Assembly (NCBI RefSeq): GCF_026626745.1
Contig: NZ_JAPNJW010000002.1
Coordinates: 2,442,151-2,506,150 of the forward strand
Reading direction: 5' to 3'
Length of the DNA stretch: 64,000 bases
Source of the DNA: Nannocystis sp. RBIL2
GTDB lineage: Bacteria > Myxococcota_A > Polyangia > Nannocystales > Nannocystaceae
Position numbers and translations under genes: made by a program. Shown here one piece after another: positions 1 through 8,084 of this stretch. Position 1 is the stretch's first letter. Each line of letters begins with the position of its first letter. Below the pieces are notes generated by a model. That model searched no databases, had not been told where the DNA came from, and was given only the letters and a program-made list of their open reading frames with translations.

Positions 1-1
1 C

Positions 2-2623
2 AAGGCGCTCGACAGCCTGGTCGACGCCCTGGCCCGCCAGCTGCGCCAGCGCGACGAGGCCGAGGTCGCCGCGGTCCTGCCGCCCGAGGTCGACGCGCTG
101 GTCGCCCTGTTCCCGGTGCTCCACCAGGCCCCGGCAGTGGCCGCCGTCACACCTGTCCCTTCGGCCATCCCCACGCGGCGCGATCTCCGGGCCGCGCTGC
201 GCCCCGACGCCCCGGCCTTCCGCGCCCTGCGGCGGCTGCTGCTCGGACTCGGCGCCCGCCGCCCGCTGGTGCTGTGGATCGACGACCTGCAGTGGGGCGA
301 CGCCGACAGCGTGCGCGCCCTGGCCGAGCTGCTGCGCCCGCCGCAGGCCCCGCGCGCCCTGCTGATCGCCAGCTACCGCAGCGAGGACAGCGACAGCCCG
401 GCGCTGCGGGCTTTGGATGTCCTCAAAGACATGGTCGAACAGGCAGGGTCTTCGGTACAGGTGCTCGAGCTGCTGCCGCTGTCGCCCGACGAGACCGACG
501 CCCTGGCCGAGATCCTGCTCGGGCCCGACACCCCGCCGCAGCGCCTCCATCGCGTCGCCGCCGAGGCCGGGGGCAGCCCGCAGCTGCTCCACGAGCTGGC
601 GCGCTTCGTCGCCCACGGGGCCGGCAGCGCGCCCGAGGTCACCCTCGACGAGCTGATCGAGATCCGGATCTCCCGCCTCACCTCGACCCAGCGGCGCCTG
701 CTCGAGGTGCTCGCGGTGGCCGGGCGTCCGCTGGCCCAGGCGGTCGCGTTCGCGGTCGCCGGCTTCACCGGCAACGCCGGCAACGCCGGGCTCGCCGACC
801 TCCACCAGCTCCAGGCCGCGGGCCTGGTCCGCAGCTTCACCGCCGCCGGCTCCGACCTGCTCGGCGAGCAGGGCGAGCTGGTGCTCGACGTGCAGCACGA
901 GCGCACCCGCGAGGCGGTGCTGATCCGCCTCGACGGTCCGGCGCTGCGCGAGCTCCACGGCCGCCTCGCCGCCGCGCTCGAGCGCGAGCCGCAGACCGAC
1001 CCGTTCGCCCTCATCGAGCACCTGCGCGCCGCCGGCGACACCGCCCGCGCGCTCGCCCTGGCCCGCCGCGCCGCCACGTTCTTCCGCGAGGTCGACGACT
1101 TCCTGCGCGCCGCCGCCTTCCTCCGCGTCGCCCGCGACCTCGCCCCGCCCGGGGCCGCCCCGGGGCTCGCGCGCGAGCTCGGCGACACCCTCGCGCGCGC
1201 CGGCCACAGCCGCGAGGCCGCCGAGGCCTACCTCTCCGCCCGCAGCGGCGGCGACCCGGCCGGCGACCTCGCCCTCGTCGGCGCCGCCGCGGCCCAGTTC
1301 ATCACCGCCGGCCACCTCGCCCGCGGCCAGGAGATTCTCGCCGCCGCCCTCGTCGCCGCCGGCCTGTCCTCGGGCGACGCCTCGATGCGCGACAAGCTCG
1401 GCGCGCTGTGGCGGCGCGGCCAGAAGATGGTCCGCGGCCTCGACTTCACCGCCCGCGCCGAGGCCGACGTCGACCGCATGGAGCTGGCCCGGGTCGACCT
1501 CTGCTTCGCCGCCGCGCTCTCGACCCTCGTCGTCGACCCCGGTGCCGCCGCCGACGCCCAGGCGCGCCACCTCCTGCTGGCCCTGCGGACCGGCGAGACG
1601 CGTCGGGTCGCGCGCGCCTTCGCGCTCGAGGCCTGCCTGCTCGGGCCCGGAGGGGCGCGAACGCGCGCCCAGATCGACCCGCTCCTCGCCTCCGCGCGCG
1701 CCCTCGCCCGCTCCAGCGGCGCCGCTGGCATCGCCGACCTGTGCGACCTGGTCGACCTGCTGGCCGAGACCGCCGGCGGCTCGCCCACGCGCGCGCTGGC
1801 GCTCGCCGGGCCGCTGCTGCGCGCCGGCACCCTGCACGCGCCCGAGCTGCCCGGCCTGTCGACCCTGGCCCGCCTGTGCCAATTCCGCGCGCTCCTCCAC
1901 CTCGGCCGCTACGACGTGCTGCTCGAGGAGGTCCCGGCCTTGCTGACCGCCGCGCGCTTCGCCGACGACCGCGCCGCGCACGTCGCCTGCGCCTCGCTGG
2001 CGGCCTGGCTGGCCGCGGTCGACGGCGACCCGGTCGGCGCGCAAGCATTGGCGGCCGAGAGCGCCGCCGCCTGGCCGGCCGCCGACCCGCGCGCCTTCCA
2101 CATGCAGCACCTCCAGATCCTCGGCGCCGAAGCCCACGCGCTGCTGGCCGCCGGCGATCCCGCGGCCGCCTGGGCCAAGGTGGAGGCGGCCGGCCCGGCG
2201 CTGGCCCGCAGCGGCCTGGCGCACCTGCTGCCGCTGCGCGTCCAGGCCACCGAGTTGACCGGCCGCGTCGCCCTCGCCGCCCTCGCCGCCGGCCCGGCCG
2301 CGTCGGTCCGCGAAGCCCTGCGGCGAGCGGTCGAGCGCGCCGCCGACAGCCTCCAGCGCGACGGGGCCGGCGGCCACGCAGCCCTCCTGCGCGCCGGCCT
2401 GCGCCACCTCGCCGGCGACGCCGGCGCGGCGCAGACCCTGCTGCACACCGCCGCCGACGCGTTCGCGGCCGCCGGCATGGCCGCGCACCAGGCCGCCGCC
2501 GAGCTGCGCTTGGCCCGGCTGGCCGGCCGCAGCGGCGAGGTCCCGCGCGGCGCCCTGCGAGCGCTCGGCGTCGAGCATCCTGACTGCTTCGCCGCCCTGC
2601 TCGCCCCGGCGCTGCCCGCGTGA
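2..2623 (+). CDS. Kinase/AAA-type signalling protein, C-terminal part (cut by window edge)
   Basis: The frame is open from base 2 to the TGA at 2621-2623 (873 residues), so the start lies outside the window; the GTG at 116 is internal. The first visible residues (KALDSLVDALARQL) match the ALDSLIDALAKHL stretch of the Ser/Thr kinase-AAA protein at the right end of the window, so this is probably the C-terminal part of a paralogue. A Walker-B-like LVLWIDDLQWGD lies near bases 266-301. The remainder is Ala/Leu-rich helical sequence, likely TPR-like, as in myxobacterial kinases with an AAA_16 module and a TPR tail. The kinase domain itself is not visible. An ECF sigma factor follows 351 bases downstream. 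Confidence 0.8.
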   Translation, partial: KALDSLVDALARQLRQRDEAEVAAVLPPEVDALVALFPVLHQAPAVAAVTPVPSAIPTRRDLRAALRPDAPAFRALRRLLLGLGARRPLVLWIDDLQWGDADSVRALAELLRPPQAPRALLIASYRSEDSDSPALRALDVLKDMVEQAGSSVQVLELLPLSPDETDALAEILLGPDTPPQRLHRVAAEAGGSPQLLHELARFVAHGAGSAPEVTLDELIEIRISRLTSTQRRLLEVLAVAGRPLAQAVAFAVAGFTGNAGNAGLADLHQLQAAGLVRSFTAAGSDLLGEQGELVLDVQHERTREAVLIRLDGPALRELHGRLAAALEREPQTDPFALIEHLRAAGDTARALALARRAATFFREVDDFLRAAAFLRVARDLAPPGAAPGLARELGDTLARAGHSREAAEAYLSARSGGDPAGDLALVGAAAAQFITAGHLARGQEILAAALVAAGLSSGDASMRDKLGALWRRGQKMVRGLDFTARAEADVDRMELARVDLCFAAALSTLVVDPGAAADAQARHLLLALRTGETRRVARAFALEACLLGPGGARTRAQIDPLLASARALARSSGAAGIADLCDLVDLLAETAGGSPTRALALAGPLLRAGTLHAPELPGLSTLARLCQFRALLHLGRYDVLLEEVPALLTAARFADDRAAHVACASLAAWLAAVDGDPVGAQALAAESAAAWPAADPRAFHMQHLQILGAEAHALLAAGDPAAAWAKVEAAGPALARSGLAHLLPLRVQATELTGRVALAALAAGPAASVREALRRAVERAADSLQRDGAGGHAALLRAGLRHLAGDAGAAQTLLHTAADAFAAAGMAAHQAAAELRLARLAGRSGEVPRGALRALGVEHPDCFAALLAPALPA

Positions 2624-2690
2624 GCCGCCGCCGCGCTGCGAACTGCTTCAGTCACTCCGCGCCGCCCGCGTGAGCCGCCGCGGCGCTCGC
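2611..2690. repeat. Direct repeat across the stop codon of the first gene
   Basis: Bases 2611-2640 and 2661-2690 are about 30-base near-identical copies, 50 bases apart, sharing cccgcgtgagccgccg. The first copy contains the last codons and stop of the upstream gene, and the second lies just downstream. It looks like a short duplication of the gene end. Confidence 0.6.
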
Positions 2691-2974
2691 AGGACCCCAT
2701 GCGCGGCGAATCGCGGCTGTTGCATCCGCACCGAAGCCCGCGATCGCTCGACGCGAAAGCCCTGCGCGCGGCCGGTCCGGCCCTCCGACGCTGCAGACCG
2801 CGGACTTGCCGATGCCGCAGACCTCACGTCTCCGCTCGTCTCGCGGCCCGTCGCGTCCCGGCCACCTGCGGACACGCACGCCTGCGCCGGCTTCTCCCCC
2901 GTGGACCGCGCGTGATCCGGCTCTACGCGCCCGCCCCGCCGAAGCCCCGGCCTCGCCGTGCTACCGTCGCGGGG
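2624..2974. other. Gene-free stretch upstream of the sigma factor
   Basis: Apart from the direct repeat at its left end I see no gene or RNA in these 351 bases. Open frames here are GC-driven and have no recognisable protein. It presumably carries the promoter of the ECF sigma factor, but no clear -35/-10 pair stands out. Confidence 0.5.
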
Positions 2975-3661
2975 ATGTCCGACGACTTCGAGCTCCTCGA
3001 CGCCTGGCGGGGCGGCGACCTGCAGGCCGGCAGCAAGCTGTTCGACCGCCACTTCGAGAGCATCCACCGGTTCTTGCGCAACAAGGTCGGCGACGACACC
3101 GACGAGGTCATGCAGCGGACCCTGCTCGCGTGCGTCGAGACCCGCGACCGCTTCCGCGGCGCCTCGACCTTCCGCACGTACCTGTTCGGCGTCGCCCGGC
3201 TCGAGCTGCTGGCCCACTACCGGCGCCGGCGCAAGCTCAACAACGAGCTGGACATCGAGTCGAAGTCCTTCTTCGACCTCGACCCGTCGCCCAGCACCGT
3301 CGTCGCCAAGCACAACGAGCAGAAGCTGCTGCACGAGGCGCTGCGCCGGCTGCCGATCGACCTGCAGATCGCGCTCGAGCTGCACTACTGGGAGAGCATG
3401 TCGGCCACCGAGGTCGCCACGGTGCTGGAGATCCCGAGCGGCACGGTCAAGAGCCGGCTGCGGCGGGCCAAGGAGATGCTGCGCGAGATCATGGAGTCGA
3501 TCACGCTCAGCAAGACCCAGCTCGAGAGCACCATGGGCGACCTCGACGGCTGGGCCAAGCAGCTCGGTGAAACCCTGCGCGAGGGCGCTGCGGTCTCACG
3601 CATGACGGCCAAGGACGACAACGACGACGAATCGCCGTCCGGGGCCGCCGCGGCCACCTGA
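2975..3661 (+). CDS. ECF-type RNA polymerase sigma-70 factor
   Basis: 228 residues. The start is the ATG at 2975 (MSDDFELLD), because upstream in-frame sequence is composition-driven. Region 2 is seen as LFDRHFESIHRFLRNKV followed by ETRDRFRGASTFRTYLFGVA. Region 4 is LRRLPIDLQIALELHYWE with the helix-turn-helix EVATVLEIPSGTVKSRLRRA, which binds the -35 element. Between them is a short linker (SFFDLDPSPSTVV). An acidic tail (MTAKDDNDDE) follows. No anti-sigma factor lies next to it; the neighbours are a kinase/AAA protein upstream and SppA 72 bases downstream, so its signal input is unknown. The family is certain, the subgroup is not. Confidence 0.93.
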   Translation: MSDDFELLDAWRGGDLQAGSKLFDRHFESIHRFLRNKVGDDTDEVMQRTLLACVETRDRFRGASTFRTYLFGVARLELLAHYRRRRKLNNELDIESKSFFDLDPSPSTVVAKHNEQKLLHEALRRLPIDLQIALELHYWESMSATEVATVLEIPSGTVKSRLRRAKEMLREIMESITLSKTQLESTMGDLDGWAKQLGETLREGAAVSRMTAKDDNDDESPSGAAAAT

Positions 3662-3733
3662 TGAGCTCGGCGCCCCCGGCGCTCTTCCGACCGCGCCGGC
3701 CGCAGCGGTCCGGCACTTCGTAGCGACATCGGC

Positions 3734-5518
3734 ATGACTCGACCGTCCCGCAGCCTCCGGTTCTTCGCCGTCATCGGCGTCCTGTCCACCGCCGTCGCCA
3801 TGCTGGCGCTCTTCACCGTGTCGGTCCGCTGCGCTTGCGGCGGGCCCGGCGTCCCGGTCAAGACGGTGCTCGAGATCGACTTCGAGCGGCCCTTCGCCGA
3901 GCACGAGGCGGCCGACCCGATCGCGCGCGCGCTCGGCGGCGGCGGCCCCACCGTCGACGATCTGGTCGCCGCGCTCGAGCGGGCCCGCACCGACGACCGC
4001 GTGGCCGGCCTGGTCGCGCACATCGGCGGCGCCGGCTCCGGCTTCGCCCGCACCCAGGAGCTGCGCGACGCGATCGCCGGCTTCCGCGCCAGCGGCAAGT
4101 TCGCCGTCGCCTTCTCCGAGACCTTCGGCGAGTTCGGGCCGGGCAACCAGGGCTACTACCTCGCCACCGCGTTCGACGAGATCTGGCTGCAGCCGTCCGG
4201 CGACGTCGGCCTCAACGGCCTGATGATGCAGGGCATGTTCTTCCGCGGCGCGCTCGACAAGCTCGACGTCGCGGTCCGCATGGACCACCGCTACGAGTAC
4301 AAGAACGCGCTCAACCAGTACACCGAGCGCGCCTTCACCCCGGCCCACAAGGAGGCCAGCCAGGCTGTCCTCGAGAGCATGTTCGATCAGCTGGTCGCCG
4401 GCGTCGCCGAGCGGCGCCAGCTCGCGCCCGAGGCCGTGCGCGCGCTGATCGACCGCGGCCCGTTCCTCGGCCCCGAGGCCCTGAAGGAGGGCTTGGTCGA
4501 CAAGCTCGGCTACCGCGACGAGGTCATGGCCGCCGTCAAGGCCCGCGCCGGCGACGGCGCCGAGCTGCTGTGGCACGACCGCTACCTCGAGCGCGCCGGC
4601 AGCCCGTGGGCCCGCGGCGCCAAGATCGCGGTCGTCTACGGCCTCGGCCCGGTCCAGCGCGGCGAGAGCAGCTTCGACCCGCTGTTCCGCGAGGCCACCA
4701 TGGGCTCCGACACCGTCGGTGCGGCCCTGCGCGCCGCCGTCGACGACCCCGAGGTCAAGGCGATCGTGTTCCGCGTCGACAGCCCGGGCGGCTCGTACGT
4801 CGCCTCCGACGCGATCTGGCGCGAGACGGTGCGGGCCAAGCAGGCCGGCAAGCCGGTCATCGTCAGCATGGGCAACGTCGCCGGCTCGGGCGGCTACTTC
4901 GTCGCCATGCACGCGACCAAGATCGTCGCCCAGCCCGGCACCATCACCGGCTCGATCGGCGTGCTCGGCGGCAAGATGCTCACGCGTCAGCTGTTCGAGC
5001 GCCTCGGCGTCACCTACGACGCGATCGGCAGCTCGGCCAACAGCGACTTCTTCAGCGAAAACCACGACTACAGCGCCCACGGCTGGCAGCGCTTCCAGGC
5101 CTGGCTCGACCGCGTCTACGTCGACTTCACCACCAAGGTCGCCGAGGGCCGCGGCCTGCCGATCGAGAAGGTCCGCGAGGTCGCCAAGGGCCGGATCTGG
5201 ACCGGCGCCGACGCCAAGGAGCTCGGCCTCGTCGACGAACTCGGCGGCTGGCCCGTCGCCCTCCGCCTGGCCCGCGAGGCCGCCGGCCTCGACGCCGACG
5301 CCGACATCCAGCTCGAGGTCTTCCCCGCAGACAAGGGCCTGCTCGGCTCGCTGCTCGGCGGCGGCAAGGACAACAGCGAGTCCGTCTCCGCCCAGGTCCA
5401 GCTCACCGTCGGCCTGGTCGACGAGCTGCGCCCGGTGGCCGCCGAGCTGCGCGCCCTCGGCCTCGGCCCCGGCGCCCACGGCGTGGTCAGCACCCTGCCC
5501 GTCGCCCTCGGCGACTGA
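3734..5518 (+). CDS. sppA: Signal peptide peptidase SppA (long, 67K-type)
   Basis: 594 residues, close to the length of the duplicated E. coli-type SppA. It is a membrane-anchored serine protease that degrades cleaved signal peptides. Residues about 9-30 form the membrane anchor (FFAVIGVLSTAVAMLALF). Two ClpP-like repeats follow. The catalytic Lys is Lys190 in YEYKNALNQYTERAFT in the N-terminal half, and the nucleophile is Ser385 in NVAGSGGYF in the C-terminal half, the expected arrangement for the Ser/Lys dyad. A hairpin repeat lies directly after the stop (5519-5535). It is transcribed in the same direction as the sigma factor gene, 72 bases upstream. Confidence 0.95.
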   Translation: MTRPSRSLRFFAVIGVLSTAVAMLALFTVSVRCACGGPGVPVKTVLEIDFERPFAEHEAADPIARALGGGGPTVDDLVAALERARTDDRVAGLVAHIGGAGSGFARTQELRDAIAGFRASGKFAVAFSETFGEFGPGNQGYYLATAFDEIWLQPSGDVGLNGLMMQGMFFRGALDKLDVAVRMDHRYEYKNALNQYTERAFTPAHKEASQAVLESMFDQLVAGVAERRQLAPEAVRALIDRGPFLGPEALKEGLVDKLGYRDEVMAAVKARAGDGAELLWHDRYLERAGSPWARGAKIAVVYGLGPVQRGESSFDPLFREATMGSDTVGAALRAAVDDPEVKAIVFRVDSPGGSYVASDAIWRETVRAKQAGKPVIVSMGNVAGSGGYFVAMHATKIVAQPGTITGSIGVLGGKMLTRQLFERLGVTYDAIGSSANSDFFSENHDYSAHGWQRFQAWLDRVYVDFTTKVAEGRGLPIEKVREVAKGRIWTGADAKELGLVDELGGWPVALRLAREAAGLDADADIQLEVFPADKGLLGSLLGGGKDNSESVSAQVQLTVGLVDELRPVAAELRALGLGPGAHGVVSTLPVALGD

Positions 5519-5535
5519 CCTGTCCCTCGGGACAC
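5519..5535. repeat. Hairpin repeat copy just after sppA
   Basis: TGTCCC at 5521-5526 pairs with GGGACA at 5529-5534 around a two-base loop, one base pair after the TGA of sppA. It belongs to the CATGTCC/GGACATG-type family found throughout the window and may act in 3'-end formation. Confidence 0.7.
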
Positions 5536-5633
5536 TTCATTCCTGCGCGGCGCCGTCCACGGTTCGCCGCGCGCGAACGAGCCCGGTCCCGCCTTGCGTG
5601 GCGACCGCGGCGCCCGCTATGTCTGGCGCTGCC

Positions 5634-6023
5634 ATGAACACGCCGTCCGCCGCGCTCGAAGCCCGCCTCATCGCCCTCGAAGCCACGGTCCGCCGCCTGC
5701 GCCTGTCGACGCTCGGCCTGGTCGTCCTGCTGCTCGCGCTCGTCACCTGCGGCAGCGGCGGCGAGTACAGCCACAGCAGCACCCAGGAGCAGCTCGGCCT
5801 GTTGATGGCCCGGGAGATCCGCGTGGGCGACGAGCGAGCCGCGGTGCACATCGTCGGCCACGAGCTCCGCATGCAGCGCGAAGGCGTCGGCACCGTGACG
5901 GTCGAGAGCGACCGGATCCGCTTCCTCGCCGTCGACGGCAGCGAGCGGGCCACCTTCGTCGTCGGCAGCGCGCCCCAGTGGGTCGTCCAGCAGCCCGCAG
6001 GGCCGGCGAAGGCGTCGCCCTGA
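5634..6023 (+). CDS. Small single-pass membrane protein of unknown function
   Basis: 129 residues from the ATG at 5634 (MNTPSAALEARL); an in-frame ATG at 5619 would add MSGAA. A short coiled-coil-like start (ALEARLIALEATVRRLRL) is followed by one hydrophobic segment ending in a Cys (LVVLLLALVTCGSGG), then an exported tail with mixed charge and short beta-like stretches (EIRVGDERAAVHIVGHELRM). The LVTC position could be a lipobox, but the upstream segment is longer than a usual signal peptide. I do not recognise the family. Repeat copies begin about 30 bases after the stop. Confidence 0.6.
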   Translation: MNTPSAALEARLIALEATVRRLRLSTLGLVVLLLALVTCGSGGEYSHSSTQEQLGLLMAREIRVGDERAAVHIVGHELRMQREGVGTVTVESDRIRFLAVDGSERATFVVGSAPQWVVQQPAGPAKASP

Positions 6024-6047
6024 CGGGATGGCCACGGACGCGTCCGT

Positions 6048-6270
6048 GCAGATTCCCTGAAGGACATGTCCTTCAGGCCATCTCCATCGCCCGCGCGTCC
6101 GCGAAAATCTGCCCCGAAGGCCAGGTCCGCCGTGCGCGCGGCGTACCTGTCCTTCAGGGCAGCAAAACTCATTGAAGATACCGCCCTGAAGGGTCGGTCC
6201 GTCGATGCAGCCCGCTCGCCGGACAGACCCTTCAGGACGGCTGAAACTCTCGCCTGTCCTTCCAGACAGC
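6048..6270. repeat. Cluster of hairpin repeats between convergent genes
   Basis: The spacer between a + strand gene ending at 6023 and a - strand gene ending at 6271 is filled with repeat copies. Bases 6056-6077 are a perfect 22-base palindrome centred on GGACATGTCC. CCTTCAGGGC at 6151-6160 pairs exactly with GCCCTGAAGG at 6183-6192. CTGTC at 6254-6258 pairs with GACAG at 6265-6269. The position suggests a two-way transcription end. Confidence 0.75.
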
Positions 6271-7749
6271 TCAGCGCCGGCGCCGGCGCCCGAGCGCGAA
6301 CATCCCCAGCAGCGCCACCAGGCCGGCCGCGCCGGAGCCCGGCTGCTGCGTGCAGCCGCAGCCGTCGTCGCTGTCCTGCTGGCCCCACCCGGGCGGGAGC
6401 AGCGGGCCCGGCGGAATGATCGGTCCCCCGCTCGTGCCGCTGTCGGTTGACGGCTCGTCGCCCGTCGAATCCCCGGAGTCGCTGTCGCCCTCGCCCTCCG
6501 AATCGCCGGAGGTCGCCGGCGCGCCGGTGGACTCGCCGCCCTGGGTCTCGCCCTCGCCGGTCGACCCGCCGGGCTCGCCGCCGGGCATCGGCCCGCCGGT
6601 GCTGCCATTGGGCGCCTCGCCGGTCTCGCCCTCGCCCGGCTCGCTCTGGGCCACCACGGTGAAGCACACCGGGTCGGACATCACCACATTGGGCTCGTCG
6701 TCGCGCGCCTCCGCGGTCAAGCAGTACGAGCCCTCCGGGAACGTCGCGTCCTTCCACTCGTACGGCGGCACAGTCACCGGCGCGTCCTGGTTGACGCCGT
6801 CGACGTAGAGGTCGACCTGGGCCACGCCGACGTTGTCGCTGGCCTCCACGGTGACCGTCACCTGCGCCGGCGCGGTGAACTCCTGGCCGTCCTGCGGGCT
6901 CGTGATCGCCACCGTCGGCGGCTCCGGATCGGGCTCGTTGCTGCCGAACAGCCACATCAGCTCGGCGTGCGAGTTCTGGCCCTTGTCGCAGAACTGCTTG
7001 TGCTGGTCGCCGCAGCGGACCGGCACGTTGCTGTCGAGCTTGAGGCACTCGTCGCGGAAGCTCGGGTCGCCGCCGGCGTTGTAGGGGTTCATGATGTCGT
7101 CGGGCTCGTTGACGTGCTCGAGCCCGTACGCGTGGGCGATCTCCTGGCTCATCGTCGTCGCCTGGGTCGACGCCGAGTACTTGTCCTTGGCGCTGTGGAA
7201 CGCCAGGACGATGTTCGACGCGACCTTCGCGTCCTCGCAGTCGAGCATCGCCACGCCGAGCACGCCGGGGCCGATCACGTTGGTCGGCGAATTGACGCAC
7301 ATCGTGTATTCGCCCTGGTCGGGCCGCTCGTCGGTGATCACCACCTTGTACTTGGCCCAGTCGGCCTTGACCGCCTGCAACGAGGCCGCGCGCTTGCTGC
7401 CCTCGCCGTAGGGCTGGAACGTCTCCTCGAACTCCGCGAACGCCGTCTCGTCGTTCTTGGCGTTGTCCTTGCCGGTGTGCTTCAGCTTCACGCCGTCGTA
7501 GTTCAGGTAGAACACGTTGGTCTGCGCCTGGCCGGCGGCGCTCGGCGGCACGTTCGCCTTGATCCGCGTGGTGTCCTGCGTCGCCGGCGGCGACAGCGGC
7601 GCGGCGCGGACGCCCATCGGCTCCGACTCCGGCGAGGCCTCCGCCGCGGGGGATTGCACATACGGCGCCGCACCCGCAGCATTGCTCAAGAGACAGGTCG
7701 CAAGCGACAGGACGACAATGCGCGCACGGCGGTCGGTTGTGAATGTCAT
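6271..7749 (-). CDS. Secreted metzincin-like protein with Ig-like domain and MYXO-CTERM tail
   Basis: 492 residues. The start is the ATG at 7749, which gives a clean signal peptide (MTFTTDRRARIVVLSLATCLLSNAAGA) and has a GGAGTGAGG purine-rich site upstream. The N-terminal domain carries QEIAHAYGLEH at residues 202-212 plus a Met-turn-like DIMNPY (Met220). This is the metzincin zinc motif HExxHxxGxxH except that the first His is Gln. An Ig-like domain follows (PPTVAITSPQDGQEF to CFTVV), then a Gly/Ser/Thr/Glu linker and a CGC-hydrophobic-RRRRR end typical of MYXO-CTERM sorting. It is a tandem paralogue of the next upstream - strand gene. With one zinc ligand changed, activity is uncertain. Confidence 0.8.
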   Translation of the reverse strand: MTFTTDRRARIVVLSLATCLLSNAAGAAPYVQSPAAEASPESEPMGVRAAPLSPPATQDTTRIKANVPPSAAGQAQTNVFYLNYDGVKLKHTGKDNAKNDETAFAEFEETFQPYGEGSKRAASLQAVKADWAKYKVVITDERPDQGEYTMCVNSPTNVIGPGVLGVAMLDCEDAKVASNIVLAFHSAKDKYSASTQATTMSQEIAHAYGLEHVNEPDDIMNPYNAGGDPSFRDECLKLDSNVPVRCGDQHKQFCDKGQNSHAELMWLFGSNEPDPEPPTVAITSPQDGQEFTAPAQVTVTVEASDNVGVAQVDLYVDGVNQDAPVTVPPYEWKDATFPEGSYCLTAEARDDEPNVVMSDPVCFTVVAQSEPGEGETGEAPNGSTGGPMPGGEPGGSTGEGETQGGESTGAPATSGDSEGEGDSDSGDSTGDEPSTDSGTSGGPIIPPGPLLPPGWGQQDSDDGCGCTQQPGSGAAGLVALLGMFALGRRRRR

Positions 7750-8084
7750 GTGCCTCACTCCGGTACGACATTTCCAATAGGCAATCCATGCCACCGCCTT
7801 CAAGCCTTATTTTCACCGGCACAACGACGATTCCCGTGGTGCGGACATTCCGCCGGCCCTCGGCGGGTCCCCGAACCGTGTTGGAGGGAATTGGCGGCGC
7901 CACGTGAGGCTGCGCAAATTCTTGCGCATCGCCCGCCGCGCACGAGCATTTCACGCACAGTCAACGCGCCGCGCGCGCGTTGACAACGTTTCGAGCGCAC
8001 TCTGCGCGATTTCACGCCCGGCCGCAACGAGAAGGGCCCGCCGCGCCGCGCGCGACAGGCCCCTCGACCCTCGCCCCGGCTCGC
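7750..8084. other. Spacer between the two metzincin-like paralogues
   Basis: This 335-base spacer precedes the left paralogue on the - strand. It holds the conserved upstream element at 7778-7815. I see no gene in the rest. Confidence 0.6.
7778..7815 (-). promoter_or_regulatory. Conserved upstream element, copy 1 (promoter-like)
   Basis: Read on the - strand, a GAAA-AT-rich start, CTTGAAGG, a variable 12-14 bases and GATTGCCTA appear in the same order as upstream of the paralogue at 9514-9551. It ends 29 bases before the ATG at 7749. TTGAAG could be a -35 element, but the -10 match is weak, so an operator is equally possible. Confidence 0.5.
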
